A stretch of DNA of 32,070 nt from Bdellovibrio sp. (GTDB lineage Bacteria > Bdellovibrionota > Bdellovibrionia > Bdellovibrionales > Bdellovibrionaceae), in contig JAGIAF010000003.1 in NCBI GenBank assembly GCA_017745015.1, positions 1 to 32,070 of the forward strand, given 5' to 3'. Made by a program: the position numbers and the translations under genes. Shown here in pieces: positions 1 to 7,285 of the stretch. Numbering within the stretch: position 1 is the stretch's first letter; each line of letters begins with the position of its first letter. The notes under the pieces are model-generated. The model made no database searches and was not told the DNA's origin. It worked only from the letters and a program-made list of their open reading frames with translations.

Positions 1-2058
1 CGCATACACTTTATTCAACACGTCTTTATAGTACTTCTCTGACTCCACCGGGACGCCGGCCATTTCAAAGGCGCGACCGACATTGAATTTCGTATCCAGA
101 CGTTTTGAATTCTTAAGCCAGTTGTCTGCATATTGCTTATGAGTTTTCAAAGCACCAATAAAATCACCCGCTTCAACTTGTGAATGAAGTTTATTATTCA
201 CGTTGGCGATGATACGACCCGTAAGCAATGGAGCATCTACGCTTGTCGGATGTTCTTTATAGTATTTAGACAGAAGATCGATGGACCTATCGTACTCGTT
301 ACGTTGTGAGTACCCATCTGCCACCATCACCGTTGCGAATTGCTCCATGTTTGGCAAATCAACTTTCTTTGCCAACTCCATGATTTCTTGAACTGCATTG
401 GCGGCTTCTTTTTGTTTCATGCCCTTCATACGAGCACTCAAAAGACGCAAACGAGCAATCACCGCACTTGGTGTTTCACCATAGCGGAAATACGTTTCAA
501 GGTAAGCACCCATCACGCGAGATTTATCCGCACCCAAGATATCTAGCAACTCACCCAACCGAGTCATTGCATAAGGCGCGTGATCACTTGATGGGAATTT
601 CTTTACGAACTCACGATACAAATCCAAGCTCTGTGGGTATTTCTGCATACCGAACAAAGACTCTGCTTGGTTGTAGTAAGCGTTTGGATAGAAGTTTTGT
701 GCTTCTGGGTATTTCTTCAAAGAGTTTTGGTACTCTGCTACGGACTTCGCGAAGTTCTTGGCACGAACCCAAACATCACCTTTGCGGTAAGACGCTTCAA
801 CTTTCAAATCACGGTTGGTAGAGTTTTTCTCAACATCCTCATATTGAGCAACTGCATCTTCCCATTTATTCAAACGCATGAACGCAAGCCCCATTCCCAT
901 ACGAGCAAGATCTTTAGAAACGGCGTTCTTATCACCAAAATTTTTATTTTCGATATGCTCTTTAAACAGACGAAGAGCCGAAAGGTTGTCACCGCGCTCA
1001 AGCGTCAGATATCCAATCTTCAATGACGTACGTTCCGCCAACGGAGAATTTGGATATTTCGCGATAGCTTCTTTATACTTTTGAATCGCTTCATCAAAGC
1101 TTGATGGACGGTTTTGTTGTTGCCACAAAGCCAAATGAACGTCTGCCGTCATGAAATCGATGATTTCGTTGTACTCTGACTTTGGATATTTTTCTTTAAA
1201 CCATTCTTGAGTCTTAAGATAAACGCCGTATCTTTGCTTTTCAAAAAGTGTCAAAAGCAAACGAGCTTGTTTATTCTCATCAGATGACTTCGGAGCGATT
1301 TCATAGATTGCTGGAGTGACTTTCAATGTCTCCCATTGCGCCACCGGGGTTTCCAACATCGGGAAAGCAATATAGTAGTTATCTTTAGAGCGGATGATGG
1401 ACTCTTCTTTAATATCATAAGGCTTAATAGAAAAACGTTCATAACCTGGGTCGCCGCCATCAAAGATACCGGCGTGAACGCCATCATCATTAGCCGCAAC
1501 TGCCGCACCTTTATTATTGATTGCCAGTACGTCCGCTGTTGCAGGCTTTCTGTTTTTTTCAGTTTTTGCTTTTACAACTGTTTGCGCGGACTTAGCGTCG
1601 TCATTTCCTTCTGGAGTTTTCTTTGTTTCCGTCCTTTTAGACTTCTTCGCAGTCTTAGCGATATTTGGATTAACATAAAAATCCATGATCAAACGCGAAG
1701 GTTGATCTGTAAGATAATCGAAAGTTTCAACGTCACCTGCAGACAAGGTAAATGAGATCACTGACTTACCATCAGTGCCTTGAGGGTTCACGGAAACAGC
1801 TGTCACCATTTCACTTTTAAAGGATGCGAAGGATTTGATTGTAGACTCATCCAATGCAGGAACAGTCATCTGGACGATAGTCTGGCCTTTTGAATCAAGA
1901 CGCTTAACATCGTAGTCCCAGTTTTGTTGACCAGATAATTCAAGGTGAACTGTATCTCCTTGAAAATTTATTACGCCATTAACTTTATTGTTAGCAGCCG
2001 AAACTGCTAGACCAAAGAATAGGCATCCTGCCAATACAACATGTCGTAAAGTGTTCAC
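1..2058 (-). CDS. Secreted AMIN-like/TPR repeat protein (partial, runs off left edge)
   Basis: An open frame of 686 codons reads leftwards from a GTG start at 2058 with no stop before the window edge, so the C-terminus is missing. The GTG is preceded by AAGGGG about 8 bases upstream, and no in-frame ATG lies near. The product starts VNTLRHVVLAGCLFFGLAVS, a signal peptide ending near residue 22. Residues about 28-130 look like an AMIN domain (beta-rich, ending YLTDQPSRLIMDFYV), a fold that binds peptidoglycan or sits near secretin and Tol/Pal-like complexes. A charged linker rich in Lys and Thr (about 135-165) follows. From about 250 onwards there are repeated helical pairs typical of TPRs, such as FDEAIQKYKEAIAKYPNSP and WEDAVAQYEDVEK. 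It is probably a periplasmic scaffold with a cell-wall-related role. The exact function is unknown. TPR is confident, AMIN moderate. Confidence 0.85.
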   Translation of the reverse strand, partial: MNTLRHVVLAGCLFFGLAVSAANNKVNGVINFQGDTVHLELSGQQNWDYDVKRLDSKGQTIVQMTVPALDESTIKSFASFKSEMVTAVSVNPQGTDGKSVISFTLSAGDVETFDYLTDQPSRLIMDFYVNPNIAKTAKKSKRTETKKTPEGNDDAKSAQTVVKAKTEKNRKPATADVLAINNKGAAVAANDDGVHAGIFDGGDPGYERFSIKPYDIKEESIIRSKDNYYIAFPMLETPVAQWETLKVTPAIYEIAPKSSDENKQARLLLTLFEKQRYGVYLKTQEWFKEKYPKSEYNEIIDFMTADVHLALWQQQNRPSSFDEAIQKYKEAIAKYPNSPLAERTSLKIGYLTLERGDNLSALRLFKEHIENKNFGDKNAVSKDLARMGMGLAFMRLNKWEDAVAQYEDVEKNSTNRDLKVEASYRKGDVWVRAKNFAKSVAEYQNSLKKYPEAQNFYPNAYYNQAESLFGMQKYPQSLDLYREFVKKFPSSDHAPYAMTRLGELLDILGADKSRVMGAYLETYFRYGETPSAVIARLRLLSARMKGMKQKEAANAVQEIMELAKKVDLPNMEQFATVMVADGYSQRNEYDRSIDLLSKYYKEHPTSVDAPLLTGRIIANVNNKLHSQVEAGDFIGALKTHKQYADNWLKNSKRLDTKFNVGRAFEMAGVPVESEKYYKDVLNKVYA

Positions 2059-2113
2059 TCCTAGAACCCCTTTTCCCTTCCCTGTGTGATTGCACAGACA
2101 ATGCCAGGTCATT

Positions 2114-2202
2114 CCAAGGTCTATTGGCAAATATGTTCAAGATGGGCAAAAAGTTTCATAGAATTATTGTCGGTCCCGACAATATGATGACAGAGACCTT
2201 GG
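2114..2202. promoter_or_regulatory. Nested inverted repeats in divergent intergenic region
   Basis: The 202 bases between the divergent TPR gene and the mla operon hold two nested dyads. The outer is CCAAGGTCT (2114-2122) against AGACCTTGG (2194-2202), a perfect 9-bp pair. The inner is TATTGTCGG/CCGACAATA around a 2-base centre (2165-2184). The inner dyad has the size and symmetry of a dimeric repressor site and could serve both promoters. I see no convincing -35/-10 pair, so promoter positions are not assigned. Confidence 0.4.
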
Positions 2203-2260
2203 TCCTGATTCGTTGCGCGAGACTGAATTTTCCCTCAAATAATTCCGATAGATAGGCGTT

Positions 2261-2749
2261 ATGAGAAACCACTTTAAATACTTCATCATGAGTTTACTTC
2301 TCACTAGCTGCGTTTCCGTGGAATTGCCGGGGAATAAAATGACGTCTGCAAAAGGCGTTGAATTCCAAGACCCTGGCGGATCTTACGATTCGATCAAAGC
2401 TAAAAACGCCGACAAAACTTGGCAGAGCAAAAAGTCAGGAAATACTATTTCCTATCTTTCTGAATGCGGGAACACCGCTGATCCAAGTTTACAGTCTATT
2501 GAGTCCGATTCGCTGAGTGCGCTCAGTAATTTGGAAATCTTGAAGACTGAAACAACGACATTTAATGGTCGTGGAGCTCGCCAAACGATTGCTGCTGGCA
2601 CAGTTGATGGCGTTCCTGTGGCGCTGGCATTGTTGGTCTTTAAAAAGAACGGCTGTAACTACACTTTGAGTTACGGCGGTCTTGAAAAGCAATTCAACAG
2701 TGAACTTTCTATTTTTGAAGACTTCAAAAAGAATTTCAAGGCGCCGTAA
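2261..2749 (+). CDS. Putative lipoprotein, first gene of Mla-type operon
   Basis: This 162-residue protein has a short hydrophobic leader ending in the lipobox LTSC, so Cys17 is the likely lipidated residue. The mature part is a small soluble domain with cysteines at about 70 and 133 that could form a disulphide. I do not recognise the family. Its stop codon TAA (2747-2749) directly abuts the ATG of mlaE, so it is very likely co-transcribed and translationally coupled with the transporter. No MlaC-like periplasmic shuttle or MlaA is in the window. This lipoprotein could be a partner of the MCE complex at the membrane, by analogy with lipoproteins that accompany MCE transporters, but that is inference from position only. 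The ribosome binding site is weak. Confidence 0.8.
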   Translation: MRNHFKYFIMSLLLTSCVSVELPGNKMTSAKGVEFQDPGGSYDSIKAKNADKTWQSKKSGNTISYLSECGNTADPSLQSIESDSLSALSNLEILKTETTTFNGRGARQTIAAGTVDGVPVALALLVFKKNGCNYTLSYGGLEKQFNSELSIFEDFKKNFKAP

Positions 2750-3538
2750 ATGTTAACACTGATGAAGCCCTTGACTAGTTTTACGATCGAGATGCTCCAC
2801 TTCCTGGGCGGAATTGGATATTTGACTCGTGATATTTTCAGAGAGCTTTTTAAAAGCCGTATTTACTGGCGATTGTTAATCGAGCAAATTTACCAGGTCG
2901 GTATGCGTTCAGCTCCATTGATTGTGGTCACAGCCGTATCTGTGGGCATGGTTATGTCACTGCAATTCGGTCTGGGCTTGGAAAAGTTCGGCGGTAAAAT
3001 GTACGTGCCAAAACTTCTTGCTGTAACGATTCTTCGCGAGATGGGTCCAATGTTCACCAGCTTGATGCTGGCGGCTCGTGTGGGCGCCGGTATTGCCAGT
3101 GAGATCGGCAGTATGGTGGTAACTCAACAAATCGATGCGATTCGCGCGTTGGGCACCTCCCCGATTCGCAAGATCGTTCTGCCACGTGTATTAGCCTGCT
3201 TGATTGCACTGCCAATTCTTTGTGCCGTGACGAACATCGTAGCTAACGCCGGTGGTTTGATCATTGGCGCTGTGGAATTGAAACTCGATCCTGGTTTTTA
3301 TCTTTTAAAAGTTCTGTCAACTTCGAATGTCTCGGACTACCTTTCGGGATTTGGCAAGACCTTCTTCTTTGCTCTCTTTATTGCGATTCCCGCCTGCTAC
3401 TTTGGTTTGAATGTTAAAAATGGAACTAAAGAAGTAGGTATCGCGACAACTAAAGCCGTGGTGGTTTCATCTATCCTAATTTTGGTGGGTGACTTCTTTA
3501 TTTCAAAAGTCTTTTGGATGGTTGAGAAACTTCTATGA
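2750..3538 (+). CDS. mlaE: MlaE-type ABC transporter permease
   Basis: The 262-residue product is an integral inner-membrane protein with five to six hydrophobic segments (roughly 55-75, 95-115, 150-175, 205-220, 235-255). It carries the family hallmark around residues 107-135, AARVGAGIASEIGSM followed by QIDAIRALGTSP, which is the cytoplasmic coupling region that contacts the ATPase. MlaE-family permeases form the core dimer that moves phospholipids between the inner membrane and the MCE ring in the periplasm. Length is normal for the family. Its end overlaps mlaF by 4 bases (ATGA at 3535-3538), which implies translational coupling. Transport direction cannot be read from sequence. Confidence 0.95.
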   Translation: MLTLMKPLTSFTIEMLHFLGGIGYLTRDIFRELFKSRIYWRLLIEQIYQVGMRSAPLIVVTAVSVGMVMSLQFGLGLEKFGGKMYVPKLLAVTILREMGPMFTSLMLAARVGAGIASEIGSMVVTQQIDAIRALGTSPIRKIVLPRVLACLIALPILCAVTNIVANAGGLIIGAVELKLDPGFYLLKVLSTSNVSDYLSGFGKTFFFALFIAIPACYFGLNVKNGTKEVGIATTKAVVVSSILILVGDFFISKVFWMVEKLL

Positions 3539-4314
3539 AGCATAAAGAACAACAACCAGAACAACCTACTGAAGCACCACAAAGCTATATCGAAGTCATC
3601 GACTTCCATAAGTCTTTCGGCGAAAAGAAAGTTCACGACGGCGTGAGCTTCTATGTGCGTAAAGGTGAATGCTTAGGACTGATCGGTGGTTCAGGTACTG
3701 GTAAGAGCGTACTCTTAAGAACTCTTGTGGGACTTGAAAAGCCCGATCAAGGCAAAGTGATGGTTGACGGCATCGACATCGGACCGATGAATGAACGTCA
3801 ACTTATCGACATTCGAAAAAAAGTTGCCTATGCCTTTCAAGGCGGAGCTCTTTTTGACTCGATGACGGTTTATGAGAATCTCGCCTATCCATTGCGCGAG
3901 CATTTCCAGCTGAGTGAAAAAGAAATCTCGGATCAAATTCTTTCTCAACTGGAAGAGTTCGGTTTGGATTCTGGTACGCACAGACTGTTCCCCGGCAGTT
4001 TATCTGGTGGTATGCAAAAACGTGTGGGCTTAGCTCGTGCGATGATGATGCATCCTGAAGTCGTTTTATATGATGAGCCCACAGCAGGTCTTGATCCGTA
4101 CAATACAAAGAAAATTCAAGAATCTATTTTGAAATTAAAAGCCAAAGGTGTGACATCGATCTTGGTCACACACGATATGCCAACGGTTTATGCCGTTTGC
4201 GATAAGGTAGCACTGCTTCAAAACGGCCGCATCAGCGAGCAGTACACTATCGACAAACTCAAACAAGAGCCGAGCGGCGCTATGACTGAATTTATTAATG
4301 GAGAAAGTGCCTAA
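3535..4314 (+). CDS. mlaF: MlaF-type ABC transporter ATP-binding protein
   Basis: A 259-residue ABC ATPase with all catalytic motifs intact: Walker A GGSGTGKS (51-58), Q-loop at Q102 in FQGGALFDS, signature LSGGM (156-160), Walker B VVLYDEP (176-182, with D180 and E181) and switch histidine H213 in VTHD. FQGGALFDS with LSGGMQKRVGLARA is typical of the MlaF/Mkl group that drives MCE transporters, not of importers in general. The first 18 residues are a Gln/Pro/Glu-rich extension. The gene overlaps mlaE by 4 bases and mlaD by one (TAATG at 4312-4316), so the three are one translational unit. It would hydrolyse ATP on the cytoplasmic face of MlaE. Confidence 0.96.
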   Translation: MKHKEQQPEQPTEAPQSYIEVIDFHKSFGEKKVHDGVSFYVRKGECLGLIGGSGTGKSVLLRTLVGLEKPDQGKVMVDGIDIGPMNERQLIDIRKKVAYAFQGGALFDSMTVYENLAYPLREHFQLSEKEISDQILSQLEEFGLDSGTHRLFPGSLSGGMQKRVGLARAMMMHPEVVLYDEPTAGLDPYNTKKIQESILKLKAKGVTSILVTHDMPTVYAVCDKVALLQNGRISEQYTIDKLKQEPSGAMTEFINGESA

Positions 4315-5117
4315 TGGAATCCAACGCGAGCACACAACTTAAAGTAGGGATCTTTCTTGCTGTCGGTATCGTCTTTATCTTAGGGTCGATTTTCTTTATC
4401 GGCGCAGACAAGTCGATTTTCCGCTCTTATACAAAACTACACGCCCACTTTGATCAAGTTCAAGGACTTGCCGAAGGCAGTGTGGTTTCTCTTTCTGGTA
4501 TCACTGTGGGTAACGTCCAAGCGATTACGTTCGTTCCAGAAAAAAACACTTTGGACGTCACAATGAAGATCGATGAAAAATACCTCAACCGTATCCGCGA
4601 AGGTTCGCAAGTGGAAATCCGCACGCAAGGTGCTTTGGGTGATAAGTTCGTCTTCATCATTCCTGGTGATCCAAAAAATCCAGCGGTCAAAGACGGCGAC
4701 TACTTGGAAGTCGCACGCGCGACCGACTTGATCGGTGTGATCTCTGAACGTGGCGGGGAAGCCGGTAAAATCTTTGATATCATCAATGAGCTTTACAAGA
4801 TCACTCATGCCATGAATGAGAATAATCGTCTTGGCAAAATCATGGTGAACTTCGAAACGGCTTCTACAAATCTGGCTCAAACAAGTAAAGATGCGCAGAA
4901 GGTTGTCTCTGATCTTTCCAGCAACGGTAAACTTACAAGTGCTGTTACAAAACTGGATAGCGTAATGGGCAAGCTAGATCGTGGTGAAGGCACCTTGGGA
5001 GCTCTTATTAACGATCCTTCCGTGCACAATCAGCTGAAGGCTATGTTAGGTGGCTCCCCACGTAAAAACCACGTAAAAAGCCTTCTCCGCACGTCTATCG
5101 AGAAAGAAGAAGACTAG
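4314..5117 (+). CDS. mlaD: MlaD-type MCE-domain substrate-binding protein
   Basis: The 267-residue product has one N-terminal membrane helix (about 10-30, VGIFLAVGIVFILGSIFFIG) and then an MCE domain (about 37-115), including the typical VQGLAEGSVVSLSGITVGNV and the later GALGDKFVFI. MCE domains form a hexameric ring that holds lipid on the periplasmic side of the inner membrane. The C-terminal 150 residues are helical and end with the common motif pattern GKLDRGEGTLGALINDP found in single-MCE proteins. It is the third transporter gene, overlapping mlaF by one base. The operon seems to end here; only a weak palindrome (5110-5121) plus T-run follows. Confidence 0.93.
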   Translation: MESNASTQLKVGIFLAVGIVFILGSIFFIGADKSIFRSYTKLHAHFDQVQGLAEGSVVSLSGITVGNVQAITFVPEKNTLDVTMKIDEKYLNRIREGSQVEIRTQGALGDKFVFIIPGDPKNPAVKDGDYLEVARATDLIGVISERGGEAGKIFDIINELYKITHAMNENNRLGKIMVNFETASTNLAQTSKDAQKVVSDLSSNGKLTSAVTKLDSVMGKLDRGEGTLGALINDPSVHNQLKAMLGGSPRKNHVKSLLRTSIEKEED

Positions 5118-5154
5118 TCTTTTTCAGTATTTCCAGGCTTATCTCTTGCTTTAA

Positions 5155-5189
5155 TCCTCCTTGTGATCCGCGAGGGTCCACGAGGAGGA
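5155..5189 (+). promoter_or_regulatory. Hairpin enclosing the ribosome binding site of the next gene
   Basis: TCCTCCTTGTG (5155-5165) pairs with CACGAGGAGGA (5179-5189), 11 bp with one G-U pair. Inside, ATCC (5166-5169) pairs with GGGT (5174-5177) around a GCGA tetraloop of the GNRA class, leaving C5178 bulged. The Shine-Dalgarno AGGAGG (5183-5188), 5 bases before the ATG at 5194, lies wholly in the 3' arm. Folded RNA would block initiation. No T-run follows, so it is not a typical terminator. Regulation is inferred from the fold. Confidence 0.55.
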
Positions 5190-5193
5190 ACAT

Positions 5194-6015
5194 ATGCCAT
5201 TTCAGCCAAGGGCCAAGGCGCTTAAACGTCACCCTGTCTTTATCTTAGACAGTCGCCGTCTTATGCTTGGATTCACCGCCCTGCTGATGACATTATCGTC
5301 CTCTGCCCATGCTCACCAGTCCTGTGAGGCCATCTTTGAAGATGCTGCCCCCTATAAAGATGAAGCTATGGCCTTAGCGTTGGAGAAAGCCACACACCTC
5401 TCAGATCCCGATGGTCTTTCCATCAAAGATTTGGAATTCCTGGTCGAGAAAATCTATGATCAGAATGACGGCAAAATGTTCCGCGTTTCTGATTACTGGA
5501 AAAAATCTGCCAAAGAAAGAACTCGCGCGACGATTCTTCGTCAAGTAGGCGAAGCCGTCACTACGCGTGGCCTGATCACTTACTTCCGCGAAAATGGACT
5601 TCTGCTTGAGAGCTCCACTCTGTCGTCTAAATTGAAAATCATCAATCGCTCCGCGTGGTTTAATGCGGCTTCAGGAGTGTGGATGGCAACAGGAATTTCT
5701 CGTGGAAAGGCACCCGTTTTTATTCCGGAGTTTTATTTTAAAATCACTCCTGACGAAATGACGACGTTAATTCTGCGTGGTTTTCATTCAAAAGAAGGCC
5801 GCGAGATCTTAGATCGTCACGGCCTTAAACAAGAAGTCCTTCGCGGTTATACACTTTTTAATCGCTACTATACACGCATCGCTTTAGCCGTTGTCGCTTG
5901 GGTGCTCTATGAAAAGACAGCGGACTTCCTCAGCAAAGAGGACAACCATACAATGGAAGAATTTGGAAAAATGATCTGGGAAGAAATCATCTTGAGAAAG
6001 GCTAAGGGACAATGA
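5194..6015 (+). CDS. Hypothetical exported/membrane-associated protein
   Basis: A 273-residue protein of no family I recognise. The N-terminus has a basic stretch (residues 1-23) and a hydrophobic segment ending SSSAHA, a plausible signal peptidase site at 40. A lone early cysteine, Cys44, follows. A second hydrophobic segment near the C-terminus (about 229-242, IALAVVAWVLYEKT) could anchor or bury in the membrane. The middle is mixed helical and charged. The start has an ideal AGGAGG site, but it is buried in a hairpin (5155-5189). The last bases overlap the next gene, a trypsin-like lipoprotein, by 4 (ATGA at 6012-6015), so the two proteins are probably made together and may act together, for example as protease and helper. 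That link is inference. Confidence 0.82.
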   Translation: MPFQPRAKALKRHPVFILDSRRLMLGFTALLMTLSSSAHAHQSCEAIFEDAAPYKDEAMALALEKATHLSDPDGLSIKDLEFLVEKIYDQNDGKMFRVSDYWKKSAKERTRATILRQVGEAVTTRGLITYFRENGLLLESSTLSSKLKIINRSAWFNAASGVWMATGISRGKAPVFIPEFYFKITPDEMTTLILRGFHSKEGREILDRHGLKQEVLRGYTLFNRYYTRIALAVVAWVLYEKTADFLSKEDNHTMEEFGKMIWEEIILRKAKGQ

Positions 6016-6872
6016 GAAAACTCATCCTTCTTCTAACTTTTCTGGGACTGGCAGCCTGTCAGGGCAATACCGACTATGGTGGCAACATCTCTGGCAAAAC
6101 GATCGTTGGCGGTGAAGAGGCCGATGCGACCAATCCGCTGTCACGTCTTATTTTATCTCATCGTACTATTCTTACGGATAACGGTGGCGAAGATGCTGAA
6201 GGTACAGAAGTACGCTACCTTCAATGCTCTGCTTCGGCGTTGACTAAGACTTTGATTCTAACAGCAGCTCATTGCGTGAAGCCTGATACCTCAAGTACCA
6301 TCGACTTCAAAGATGCTGATGGCAGATGGGTCAGCACACCTGTTGTCAAAGCTACTATCATCGATGAATACCAAACGAACAATGATGCCGATCTTGCGAT
6401 CCTGACGTTGAGTCAACCTCTGCCAGATTTCATCCAAATGGTGACTTTACCTGAACCGACATTGCCGATTGATTTGAAAAAAACCAAGCTGATGGCAGCA
6501 GGCTGGGGTCGTAATGTGGACGTCGCACCTTATGGTGGCGCAGGCACTTTGCGTTTCGTCGGTGTGAGCATCACCAATTATGCGATCGAAGAAAGCACCT
6601 TCATCGTCGACCAAACCGATGGCAAAGGCATGTGCCAAGGCGATTCCGGTGGACCCGGTTTGATTGAGTTCCAAGGTAAGAACTACGTCCTTGGCGTTGC
6701 GAAGAAAACTATGTTCGTGCAAACAGAAGATGATTCTGAAACACACAAGTGCAATTACAAAGGTACTTATGTGAATGTCTTAAAGTACAAGAAATGGATT
6801 GTCGACACTGTAAATGCGCTATCGCAAGAACCGGCTCAGTCTTCGCTTTCTGAAGACGGCGCGAGTCTTTGA
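6012..6872 (+). CDS. Trypsin-like (S1 family) serine protease lipoprotein
   Basis: The 286-residue product begins MRKLILLLTFLGLAAC, a lipoprotein signal with lipidation at Cys16. IVGG (31-34) matches the N-terminus of activated trypsin-like enzymes, so the 14 residues between Cys16 and Ile31 may act as a short propeptide. The catalytic triad is complete: H87 in TAAHC, D127 in DADLAIL and S212 in GDSGGP. C72 with C88 fits the conserved disulphide beside the histidine; C208 probably pairs with the Cys in THKCNYKG. Bdellovibrio-like predators carry many such proteases for prey digestion; a role here is inference. The 3' end overlaps a convergent gene by 37 bases. Confidence 0.93.
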   Translation: MRKLILLLTFLGLAACQGNTDYGGNISGKTIVGGEEADATNPLSRLILSHRTILTDNGGEDAEGTEVRYLQCSASALTKTLILTAAHCVKPDTSSTIDFKDADGRWVSTPVVKATIIDEYQTNNDADLAILTLSQPLPDFIQMVTLPEPTLPIDLKKTKLMAAGWGRNVDVAPYGGAGTLRFVGVSITNYAIEESTFIVDQTDGKGMCQGDSGGPGLIEFQGKNYVLGVAKKTMFVQTEDDSETHKCNYKGTYVNVLKYKKWIVDTVNALSQEPAQSSLSEDGASL

Positions 6873-7249
6873 ATCATCTCACGAATCCCTGTTTGATCGT
6901 CTTGAGGAACCTCGCGGCGATCCAGGGTGAACTTGATATACTTAACAAAGTTATTCTCAAATTTCGAATTGATGGTGTCGCGGATTTGATCCTTCAAAAA
7001 GATCATCTGCTGCATCCACGCTGAGTTGCGGACCCAGACGTACAAAACGCCTCTTTGGAAGCCCACCGGCTCTGCATTTTTTGCAATGGTAGGACCGACA
7101 ACTTCCTCCCATTTCGCCCATAATTTCCAACGCATGAACTGTTCTGACAATGGCGACTTGCCATTTTCAAAAAGACTCTGTAGGACTTCAGATCCTAGAG
7201 TAAGCTTGCGCTTTGCATTTTTTGGGTTGCTTGGATCATTTGAATTCAT
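6836..7249 (-). CDS. DUF721/DciA-like protein
   Basis: A 137-residue protein from the ATG at 7249; a TTG at 7258 would add three residues, but neither start has a clear ribosome binding site. The core (about 38-110) carries the DUF721 pattern: WEEVVGPTIAKNAEPVGF, then a beta strand GVLYVWVRNSAWMQQM and a helix. DUF721 proteins include DciA, the ancestral loader of the DnaB replicative helicase in bacteria that lack DnaC. The N-terminal 30 residues are polar and probably disordered. It is convergent with the protease gene, overlapping its last 37 bases, and divergent from trmFO with only 36 bases between starts. A helicase-loading role is inferred from the family. Confidence 0.85.
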   Translation of the reverse strand: MNSNDPSNPKNAKRKLTLGSEVLQSLFENGKSPLSEQFMRWKLWAKWEEVVGPTIAKNAEPVGFQRGVLYVWVRNSAWMQQMIFLKDQIRDTINSKFENNFVKYIKFTLDRREVPQDDQTGIREMIQRLAPSSESED

Positions 7250-7285
7250 GCGATTCAACTACGTTAACAAAGGAATCTGAAAAAG

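Noticed and set aside
5110-5125. AAGACTAGTCTT plus T-run as mlaD terminator
   Set aside because: The palindrome allows only about 4 base pairs with a 4-base loop and overlaps the stop codon, too weak to call.
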